Source: JBBRFH01 sp038224615
GTDB lineage: Bacteria > Planctomycetota > Phycisphaerae > Tepidisphaerales > Tepidisphaeraceae
Length of the DNA stretch: 28,231 bases
NCBI GenBank assembly: GCA_038224615.1
Contig: JBBRFH010000009.1
Coordinates: 1 to 28,231, forward strand
Direction: 5' to 3'
A program made the position numbers and the translations under genes. Positions within the stretch are counted from its first letter, which is position 1. Each line of letters begins with the position of its first letter. This document shows positions 22,402 to 28,231 of this stretch, piece by piece. The notes under the pieces were generated by a model. It made no database searches. It saw nothing but the letters and a program-made list of their open reading frames with translations, and had not been told where the DNA came from.

Positions 22402-24602
22402 CGTTCCCCGCGATTCACTCGGACGCTCGTGGCGATGCCGGAGAAATCGGTACACAGCGCCGCGAATTGCCGGTGCGAGCCGGTCAGCAACTCGACGGCG
22501 ATCGCAGCCAGCGGCGTGGCGCTGAACAGTTCACCGCAAACATCGTACACGTTGGCGGGCGACGCCGCGTGCCCGGCCTTTCGCAACGCCAGACGCTCGG
22601 CGCGGTCGATCCCCGTCGCGCAGGCGCTGCCGATGACGTGGTCGGCGGGGATGATCGCGTCGCCGATCGAGGATGCGGTGCGCGTGGCATCGATGACGCA
22701 GTAGACCGTCGCGCCACGTGCGCGTGCGGCGTCGACCGATTCGACGACGAACGCGATCGCGCCGGGCGATTGGACGAAGCCATTCTCGCTCTCGTTGGCG
22801 GCGGTCGTGACGTCGCGGGCGTGCAGGCCGCAGTGCCGGTAGGCGTCGGCGACGATCGGATCAGCCTCCTCGCCGGCGCTGACAATGGCGCGCTGCCAGT
22901 CGCCGTGTTCGATCCGCACCGCCGCCAGCCGCAGCGCGTCGAGGCCGGCCGTGCGGGTGCCGATGATCGTCTGACAGGCGCCGGTCAAGCCGAGCATCAG
23001 CGAAAGCTGCGCCGCGGCCGCATTGGGCACGCCCTCAGCGAACAGCAGCGGATTGGCGGCGCCCATCCCTTCACGAACAATCTGCCCGTAATACTCGACG
23101 CTGAACCCCGCCGACCCGTGCATCGTGCCCAGGATGGCAGCGGTGTCGGCGTAGTCCGCCAGCTTCGCATCCGTGCATGCCAGCGCGACGGCGGCAAGCG
23201 TCAGCTTCACGTATGGACTCATCCGGCGAATGCGCCGCGCGTTGAGCAGGTGCTGAAAGTCGGCGTCGGCGATGCCGAGCGGACGCTGCCAGGCCGGCTT
23301 CGACGCGCTGACGAAATGGGATTTCAACGCATCGTTCCCGACGATGCCGGGGAGGAGAACACCTACGCCTGTGATGACGGCTTTGTGCTTCTGTCGGTCG
23401 GAACCGGGACGTTGCCCCGGCGTGGGTGCGGAGAGGACGACACTGGTGTTGGCGCCGCCGAAGCCGAGGCTGGTGTTGAGCGTGTGGCTGATGCTGGCGC
23501 GCTCGGCGCGGGCATGGGTGACGCGAAGACCTGGGTATTCGATCGTGTCGGGCGTGACGTTGGCGCACGCGGGAACGGTCTGGTCGCGGATTGCCATCGC
23601 CGACAGAATCAGCTCCGCAGCGCCTGCACCCCCGAGCGTATGACCGAGGTGGCTCTTAAAGGCGACGACGGGGACTTCACTTAGGCGATCGCCAAGCAGC
23701 GTGGAGAGTGCGGCGAACTCGCTGGCATCGTTGTCGGGCGTGCCGGTGGCGTGGGCAGCGACGAGGCCGATGTCGCCGGGCGTGATCGCGGCGCGATCGA
23801 GGGCGTCGCGCATCGCCCGCGTAGCGCCCGCGCCTTGCGGGTGCGGCTGCGTCAGGTGATGGGCGTCGGCCGACTCGCCCCAGCCGGCGATCGTGACGAC
23901 GGGCGCGCGGCCGCGCCTGACGGCGTCCTCGGCGCGCTCGAGCACGACGATCGCGTACGACTCCGCCAGCTTCATCCCGACGCGGCCCCTGGTGAACGGG
24001 CGCAGCGGCGGATCGCTGACGAGACGCAGCGCGTTGAAGCCCGCGTAGACGTACTCGCTGATGGCGTCGTACCCGCCGGCGATGACGAGGTCGGCAGCGC
24101 CCGATTGCAGCAGCGTCACGCCGAGTGCGATGCTGCCCAGGCTCGACGAACAGGCCGAGCACGTCGTCGCCGCACCGCCGCGAACGTTCAGTCCTTCGGT
24201 CGCGAGCCGCAGCGTATCGCCGGCGAGGAAGGTGCGGAGTTCGTCGAAGTTTCCCGTGCGGAGAAACCGTCCGCCGGCCCGCATGCCGTGCAGCGTGGTT
24301 CCGAGCATGTAGCAGGCGCGGGCAGGTTCGCAGGGAAGCGTTTCCAGTACGCCGGCATCGCGCATCGCCTGCACAATCGCGAAGCGGAGGTAGCGCGCCT
24401 CGCGCGGGAGTTCAGGCGAAAAATCGGCGGGCAGTTCGACCGCCTGTCCGCCGTCCTTGCCTGCAGGCAGCGGGGATTCGATCGCCGTCAGCGGACGGAT
24501 TCCGCACTTGCCGGCGACGATGGCGTTCCATGTTTCGTCGGCGCTGGTGCCCAGCGGACTGACGAGCCCGACGCCGGTGATCTGGACGCTGCTGCTCTGC
24601 AT
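22398..24602 (-). CDS. Ketosynthase fused to a chain-length-factor-like ketosynthase
   Basis: A 734-aa protein with two FabF-type thiolase folds. The first (about 5-395) is complete: nucleophile Cys151 in SACSSSLG, His284 in AHATGTPD, Lys316 and His321 in KSHLGHTLGGAGA, then GFGGANTS. The second (about 405-730) keeps the fold (ITGVGVLLPG, ILGTMHGSAG, GEEADPIV) but the cysteine position in GTRTAGLDAL is Arg550, and the second-half histidines are replaced (CGELFSATP). It is therefore a non-condensing partner, like the chain length factor of type II polyketide and aryl-polyene KS-CLF heterodimers. Here both are one polypeptide. The start at 24602 follows the acyltransferase stop by seven bases; a further in-frame ATG at 24650 is upstream in that gene and rejected. 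Confidence 0.9.
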   Translation of the reverse strand: MQSSSVQITGVGLVSPLGTSADETWNAIVAGKCGIRPLTAIESPLPAGKDGGQAVELPADFSPELPREARYLRFAIVQAMRDAGVLETLPCEPARACYMLGTTLHGMRAGGRFLRTGNFDELRTFLAGDTLRLATEGLNVRGGAATTCSACSSSLGSIALGVTLLQSGAADLVIAGGYDAISEYVYAGFNALRLVSDPPLRPFTRGRVGMKLAESYAIVVLERAEDAVRRGRAPVVTIAGWGESADAHHLTQPHPQGAGATRAMRDALDRAAITPGDIGLVAAHATGTPDNDASEFAALSTLLGDRLSEVPVVAFKSHLGHTLGGAGAAELILSAMAIRDQTVPACANVTPDTIEYPGLRVTHARAERASISHTLNTSLGFGGANTSVVLSAPTPGQRPGSDRQKHKAVITGVGVLLPGIVGNDALKSHFVSASKPAWQRPLGIADADFQHLLNARRIRRMSPYVKLTLAAVALACTDAKLADYADTAAILGTMHGSAGFSVEYYGQIVREGMGAANPLLFAEGVPNAAAAQLSLMLGLTGACQTIIGTRTAGLDALRLAAVRIEHGDWQRAIVSAGEEADPIVADAYRHCGLHARDVTTAANESENGFVQSPGAIAFVVESVDAARARGATVYCVIDATRTASSIGDAIIPADHVIGSACATGIDRAERLALRKAGHAASPANVYDVCGELFSATPLAAIAVELLTGSHRQFAALCTDFSGIATSVRVNRGER

Positions 24603-24609
24603 GGTGTCC

Positions 24610-25506
24610 CTATTCGATCCCACTGGTTGCATCCTCAACGAAGGCGGCATTCAGGACAAGCCACTGCGACGGAAAGCGCTGCACGAACCGCGCGATTGAT
24701 CGCCCCACCTGCTCGACCGCATCGTCCGCCGCCGGATCTATTGCCGGCTCGAGAAAGACGCGGTACTTCCCGCCCGGCTCGCGCACGGTGTAAACGGGCA
24801 CGATCGGGCTGCCGTTGATCCGCGCCAGCGTCACCGGCCCGACCGGAATCCGCAGCGTCCCGCCCAGCACGGGAACGGCGTGCGATTTCTGTCCCGGCAT
24901 GGCACGATCGCCTTGCATGACGATCACCTCGTCGCGTTCCAACGCATCGCGGAGCGCGATCAGCGCCGGCCAGCCGTCGTCGATGGGTGTCTCGAGAATG
25001 TCGAGCTGTTTTCGCATCGCCTGCCGCATCTGCTCGAACTTGCCGAACGCGTCGCGTTTGAAGACCACGCGGATGCGCGGCTCGACGGTTCGCAGCGCCG
25101 CGAGTCCGACTTCAAACGAGCCCATGTGGGCCGTCAGCATCACGCACCCTTTGCCGCCTTTTCGCAGGTCGAGGAACTGCTGCTCGCCTTCGACTGCGAC
25201 CACCTGCCGCCGCATCTGCTCGGTCGTTCGCCCGCTGCTGGCGGCGACGTCGATGACGAAGTCGTAGAAGCTGCCCACGACCTGCCGATCGAACCCGCGC
25301 CGCGGACGCCCGAAAATTCGCCGGGCGTTCAGCCCCGTGTTGACCCGCACCTTCCGCGACACCACCGGCACCGCCCACGTGAGCATCGGCCGAAGCAGCC
25401 ACATGACGACCGGCACATGCGCCGCCGTCCAGAAGAACGCCCGCAGCCACAGGCCGGCGGATCGTTCTCGCACCGTGGGGCGGAGTTGTGCGTTGGCGTC
25501 CGTCAT
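24610..25506 (-). CDS. LpxL/HtrB-family lysophospholipid-type acyltransferase
   Basis: A 298-aa inner-membrane acyltransferase. An N-terminal hydrophobic stretch (AFFWTAAHVPVVMWLL) anchors it. Catalytic His127 and Glu132 lie in LTAHMGSFE (HX4E, the LpxL-type variant), followed by MQGDRAMPG and the substrate-binding run GGTLRIPVGPVTLA. Aryl-polyene clusters regularly include such an enzyme (ApeK-like), thought to esterify the polyene carboxylate to a lipid head group. The start is ambiguous: an ATG at 25506 with GGGAAACC before it, or a TTG at 25521 that overlaps the lolA stop as TTGA, the same 4-bp overlap seen at other junctions. I chose the ATG. Confidence 0.88.
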   Translation of the reverse strand: MTDANAQLRPTVRERSAGLWLRAFFWTAAHVPVVMWLLRPMLTWAVPVVSRKVRVNTGLNARRIFGRPRRGFDRQVVGSFYDFVIDVAASSGRTTEQMRRQVVAVEGEQQFLDLRKGGKGCVMLTAHMGSFEVGLAALRTVEPRIRVVFKRDAFGKFEQMRQAMRKQLDILETPIDDGWPALIALRDALERDEVIVMQGDRAMPGQKSHAVPVLGGTLRIPVGPVTLARINGSPIVPVYTVREPGGKYRVFLEPAIDPAADDAVEQVGRSIARFVQRFPSQWLVLNAAFVEDATSGIE

Positions 25507-25517
25507 GGTTTCCCGCG

Positions 25518-26186
25518 TCAACGTGCGCTATCAAGCGGATGCACCGTCTTCGTCCCGGCCGGCACAGAGATGGTGAGCTGCGCGTCGGTTAATCCGGGGT
25601 TCAGCGCGTAATCGCTGAAGCGGATCACCGTCTGCTCGCCGTCCGGGTCGGTCATGGTGAACTTCCGCGCGACGCCCTGCTGCGGGTCAATCTCGACGAC
25701 AACCTCGATCACGTACTGCCTGAGCTTCTCGTCCCTGGGCAGCAATCGCAGCGTCAGGGTCTCCGCCGATTGCGACTGCTTTTCGATCGTGAACTGCTCG
25801 CCGAGCGTCGCCAGGCGCGGGACCGGGTTCGACGCCATCGCGCCGAGCCTGCTGTCGATCGGGTAGACCTCCAGCACGTTTGCACCGACGTACAGGAGCT
25901 GCAGCGATTTGTCGTCGATCCGCATCACCGTCGGCTCGGGCCTGGCGGTTTCCCACAGCATTACGGCACCTTTGGCGCGGACGACGCCGCTGCTGGTGAG
26001 CGGTTTCTTCAGGAGCGGCGTCACCTTCTGCTGCTCGAATTTTGCCGACAGGTCGGTGATCGTCGCCGCCTTGGCGTCCAGCGCGGCGAGCGTGTTTTCC
26101 AGTTCCGGGTCGGCCGGCGCGGTGGTTTGCGCCAGCGCGGTAGCGCAGAGGCCCAGCAGGAGGATGAGCGAAGCACACACCTTCAT
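25518..26186 (-). CDS. LolA-like periplasmic lipid carrier
   Basis: A 222-aa secreted protein with signal peptide MKVCASLILLLGLCATALA ending in ALA-Q (signal peptidase I type, not a lipoprotein). The mature part fits the LolA family (outer-membrane lipoprotein carrier): TDLSAKFEQQK, SSGVVRAKGAVMLWET, MRIDDKSLQLLYVG, and the FSDYALNPGLTDAQLTISVP C-terminus. It is five bases from the ACP-dehydratase gene. In aryl-polyene clusters LolA homologues (ApeF type) are thought to carry the lipid across the periplasm. Together with the lipoprotein at 18190 it forms a likely relay from the MMPL pump to the outer membrane. Confidence 0.88.
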   Translation of the reverse strand: MKVCASLILLLGLCATALAQTTAPADPELENTLAALDAKAATITDLSAKFEQQKVTPLLKKPLTSSGVVRAKGAVMLWETARPEPTVMRIDDKSLQLLYVGANVLEVYPIDSRLGAMASNPVPRLATLGEQFTIEKQSQSAETLTLRLLPRDEKLRQYVIEVVVEIDPQQGVARKFTMTDPDGEQTVIRFSDYALNPGLTDAQLTISVPAGTKTVHPLDSAR

Positions 26187-26191
26187 CGCAA

Positions 26192-26896
26192 TTACTCTAA
26201 ATGCAGCGTAACCGACCCGCGGGCGGCGACGACGTTAGCCGCGCTGGCCGCGACGTCGCATTGGACGAGTTGGCCCATCGACCGCGTGACCGTCGCCGTC
26301 AGCGTGATCTCCGCGGGCGGGACGACGGGCTGATCGAACCGGACATCGAATTGAACGACCATCCCCGACTTGGCGCCTTCGATCGGCGCTGCCAGCCCCG
26401 CCATCTGCGCCATCGCCTCGACCAGCAGAACGCCCGGCACGATCGGCCGGCCGGGGAAGTGGCCTTTGAAGAACGCCTCGGCACCGCTGACGACCCACGC
26501 GCCGCGGGCGCTCTGCCCCGGCACCACTTCGTCGACGCGCGACACGTAGCGGAATTCCGGCCCGTGGGGCAACCGCGCCAGCCAGTCGATCGGCGCCGCG
26601 ACGCCCGCCGGCACGAAGCCGGGCGTCTTCAGCACCTCGTGGTTGTCCTGCACGTATTTCGCGATCGTTGCTACATTTTGAAACACCCATCGCCCCACGG
26701 CTTCGCTGGGAATCTTGAAGCCGAACTGCTTCTCGATCGAAGACACCAGCAGCAGGATGTCGAGCGAGTCGAGGTCCATCTCGCCGCCCACCAGCGGCAT
26801 GTCGTCGGCGATGGGCGTGGTTAGGCCGAGCTTCAGATCGCGACGCAGGATCGTCTTGATCTGCTCGAGCAGAACGGGGTCAACGGTATCGGCCAT
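26192..26896 (-). CDS. Acyl carrier protein fused to a FabZ-like dehydratase
   Basis: A 234-aa fusion. Residues 1-90 are an acyl carrier protein: the phosphopantetheine site is Ser44 in MDLDSLDILLLV, followed by EKQFGFKIP. Residues about 105-234 are a hot-dog 3-hydroxyacyl-ACP dehydratase: FFKGHFPGRPIVPGVLLVEA with His146 and Glu160 in catalytic positions. A proline/alanine-containing linker (TPGFVPAGVAAPIDW) joins them. There is no stop or restart between the domains, so this is one polypeptide. The start at 26896 is the only Met near the ACP fold beginning; its ribosome binding site is weak. First gene of the 11-gene operon. In known aryl-polyene clusters these are separate proteins. Confidence 0.9.
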   Translation of the reverse strand: MADTVDPVLLEQIKTILRRDLKLGLTTPIADDMPLVGGEMDLDSLDILLLVSSIEKQFGFKIPSEAVGRWVFQNVATIAKYVQDNHEVLKTPGFVPAGVAAPIDWLARLPHGPEFRYVSRVDEVVPGQSARGAWVVSGAEAFFKGHFPGRPIVPGVLLVEAMAQMAGLAAPIEGAKSGMVVQFDVRFDQPVVPPAEITLTATVTRSMGQLVQCDVAASAANVVAARGSVTLHLE

Positions 26897-26989
26897 AGCT
26901 GGAAATCTTAGCGCCTCAGCGACGCGGCATTGTCGGTAAATCCCCGCCTGCTGCAAGCAAGCGGCGCGGCCGGTATGATCCGCGCCGCA
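26897..26989. promoter_or_regulatory. Divergent promoter region of the polyene operon and the acyltransferase pair
   Basis: These 93 bases separate the start of the minus-strand operon (26896) from the plus-strand acyltransferase gene (26990), so they should hold the operon's main promoter. The sequence GGAAATCTTAGC on the plus strand is the AT-richest part. I found no clear operator dyad. An alternative acyltransferase ATG at 26975 would shorten the gap. Confidence 0.45.
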
Positions 26990-27676
26990 ATGAACCATTG
27001 GATTTACGCATTTGGCTGGCACTTCGCGCGTTACGTGACGCGGCAGTGCGTCGACTTTCACCTGCTGAATGACGACCGCCTGCATCGCCACGGGCCTTTT
27101 CTCCTCGCGTGTACCCACCTGAGCCACCTCGAGCCGTTCGTGCTCAGCCCGGTCGTCGATCGGCCCATCCACTGGCTGTCGCGCACCGAGCACTACGCCT
27201 TTCCACCGATCGCACGGCTCCTCGATTTGTGCGGGGCGATCCCCATTAAGCGCGACCGGCGTTCCGTCCGCGCCATCCGCACCTCGGTCGAACGCCTGCG
27301 CGACGGGAAGGTCGTCGGCATCTTCCCCGAAGGCGGCGTCATGCTCGGCAACAGCGCCGCAATCCGTGGCGGACCGATCAAGCGCGGGGCGTGTACCATC
27401 GCGCTGCTGGCGGGCGTGCCGATCGTGCCGGTCGTCATGGTCGGCACCGACAAGCTCAACGCCATCGAGCCCTGGCTCCCCGGCCGACTCGCGCGCGTCT
27501 GGGGCAACGTCGGCCCGGATCTCAACCCGTGCGACTTCCTCGCCCCCGGCCGACCGCGCCTCTCTAACCTGCGCCGCGCTCGGCTGGCGATGGCCGATGC
27601 GCTCGTCGGGCGATTCATCGACACGTTCGAGGAACTCGTCACCACCTGCAATCTGGACCGCCGACGCATCCCGTAA
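26990..27676 (+). CDS. PlsC-type 1-acylglycerol-3-phosphate acyltransferase family protein
   Basis: A 228-aa acyltransferase. The catalytic motif is CTHLSHLEP, with His43 and Glu48 (HX4E; the common form is HX4D), followed by RRSVRAIRTSVERLR, the FPEGGVM motif (usual FPEGTRS) and AGVPIVPVVMVGTD. A weakly hydrophobic N-terminus (NHWIYAFGWHFARYV) may touch the membrane. The start is 26990 or 26975. It is divergent from the polyene operon and nine bases before a second acyltransferase of the same family. It could add an acyl chain to a glycerolipid of the polyene or belong to general phospholipid synthesis; this cannot be resolved. Confidence 0.85.
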   Translation: MNHWIYAFGWHFARYVTRQCVDFHLLNDDRLHRHGPFLLACTHLSHLEPFVLSPVVDRPIHWLSRTEHYAFPPIARLLDLCGAIPIKRDRRSVRAIRTSVERLRDGKVVGIFPEGGVMLGNSAAIRGGPIKRGACTIALLAGVPIVPVVMVGTDKLNAIEPWLPGRLARVWGNVGPDLNPCDFLAPGRPRLSNLRRARLAMADALVGRFIDTFEELVTTCNLDRRRIP

Positions 27677-27685
27677 CCCAAGCCG

Positions 27686-28231
27686 ATGAGCGACCTCTAC
27701 TACGACATCGTCGTCTTCATCGGCCGCCACCCGTTCTGGGCCAGCAGCCGGCCGTTGATCATCAACCCGCGCGCCACCGACCGCCCCGGCCCGTTCATCA
27801 TCGCCGCCACCCACACCAGCGCGTACGACATCCCGCTCCTGCTGCGGCACAGCTACCGTCGCATCGATTTCGTCAGCATCGTCGAGGTCTTTCAGAAGCG
27901 CCTGCTCGGCTGGTTTTACGGGTCGATGAACGCCTTCCCGATCGACCGCGCACGCCCTGATGCGCCGACGGTGCGTATCGTGCTCGACCGGCTGGCGAAG
28001 GGTCGCGTCATCGGGATGTTTCCCGAAGGGCGCTTCCGCAAAGGCCATGATTCGGTGGTCTATTCGCATAAAATTCGCCCTGGCATCGGCCGACTCGCCA
28101 AGCTCGCCAACGTCCCGATCATCCCGTGCGTGGTCGTCAACTCGCAGGTCTACAGCCGCTGGCAAAGCTGGCTCCCACTGCGCCGCACCCGCTACGCCAT
28201 CGCGTTCGCCGACCCCATCGACCCCACCGCC
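27686..28231 (+). CDS. PlsC-type acyltransferase, second of a tandem pair (partial, runs off window)
   Basis: At least 182 codons, open to the window end. The catalytic motif is ATHTSAYDIP (His43, Asp48, standard HX4D). Later come SMNAFPIDRARP, GMFPEGRFRKG and VPIIPCVVV, the four conserved acyltransferase blocks in order. It starts nine bases after the first acyltransferase, so the two probably form one operon. It has a canonical active site where its neighbour has Glu, which suggests different acceptors rather than a recent duplication. The C-terminus is missing from this window. Confidence 0.85.
   Translation, partial: MSDLYYDIVVFIGRHPFWASSRPLIINPRATDRPGPFIIAATHTSAYDIPLLLRHSYRRIDFVSIVEVFQKRLLGWFYGSMNAFPIDRARPDAPTVRIVLDRLAKGRVIGMFPEGRFRKGHDSVVYSHKIRPGIGRLAKLANVPIIPCVVVNSQVYSRWQSWLPLRRTRYAIAFADPIDPTA

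Noticed and set aside
26897..28165. N-terminal extension of the ACP-dehydratase frame up to 28165
   Set aside because: It lies antisense to two acyltransferase genes and has no conserved sequence; the ACP fold begins at the Met encoded at 26896.

Overview
The window is high-GC bacterial DNA that looks planctomycetal, most likely from the Phycisphaerae. The best clue is a secreted protein near 2.7 kb whose N-terminus carries the 'LEPR' type tag (IDTLEPRTLFAAT), typical of exported planctomycete proteins. ISL3 and REP/RAYT debris and the many 4-bp NTGA gene overlaps are compatible with this but not diagnostic. No rRNA, tRNA or CRISPR array was seen.

Layout. 1-6.5 kb holds ordinary chromosomal genes: the start of a flagellin (minus strand), a beta-lactamase-fold serine hydrolase, a DtxR-type metal regulator, a LEPR-tagged PPC-domain protein, and a minus-strand persulfide-handling operon (ArsR-type regulator, rhodanese/DUF2892 membrane protein, CoA-disulfide reductase with a rhodanese tail). 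6.6-10.7 kb is an accessory scar of visibly lower GC. It holds a transposase start remnant, a bicistron of an unknown 239-aa protein and an HTH plus ImmA/IrrE metallopeptidase, a truncated ASCH-domain gene, a REP hairpin, a RAYT remnant, an inverted second REP, an RHS fragment, an internally deleted ISL3-type element with recognisable terminal inverted repeats, and repeat-rich noncoding DNA. A perfect 21-bp inverted repeat brackets the bicistron and the ASCH remnant.

10.7-28.2 kb is dominated by an 11-gene minus-strand operon running from 26.9 kb down to 13.6 kb, with most junctions overlapping by exactly 4 bp. Its content is that of an aryl-polyene / xanthomonadin-type pigment-lipid pathway: ACP-dehydratase fusion, LolA, LpxL-like acyltransferase, ketosynthase fused to a chain-length-factor-like ketosynthase, a FkbO/XanB2-type chorismatase, a flavin-dependent halogenase-like enzyme, an aryl-acid AMP ligase, a LolA-like lipoprotein, an MMPL exporter, an alkaline-phosphatase-superfamily-like lipoprotein and a NodB-type deacetylase. 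Flanking genes that may belong are a UbiE-type methyltransferase, a GT2-DUF2062 glycosyltransferase and two PlsC-type acyltransferases (the second cut by the window end).

Inferred working model. Chorismatase makes a hydroxybenzoate from chorismate; the AMP ligase loads it onto the fused ACP; the KS-CLF fusion extends it and the dehydratase domain introduces double bonds; the flavoenzyme may halogenate the ring. Acyltransferases esterify the polyene to a lipid or glycolipid, and MMPL plus the two LolA-fold proteins move it to the outer membrane. A ketoreductase, required for this chemistry, is not in the window and would have to come from elsewhere. The pathway assignment rests on family motifs read by eye; product structure is inference.
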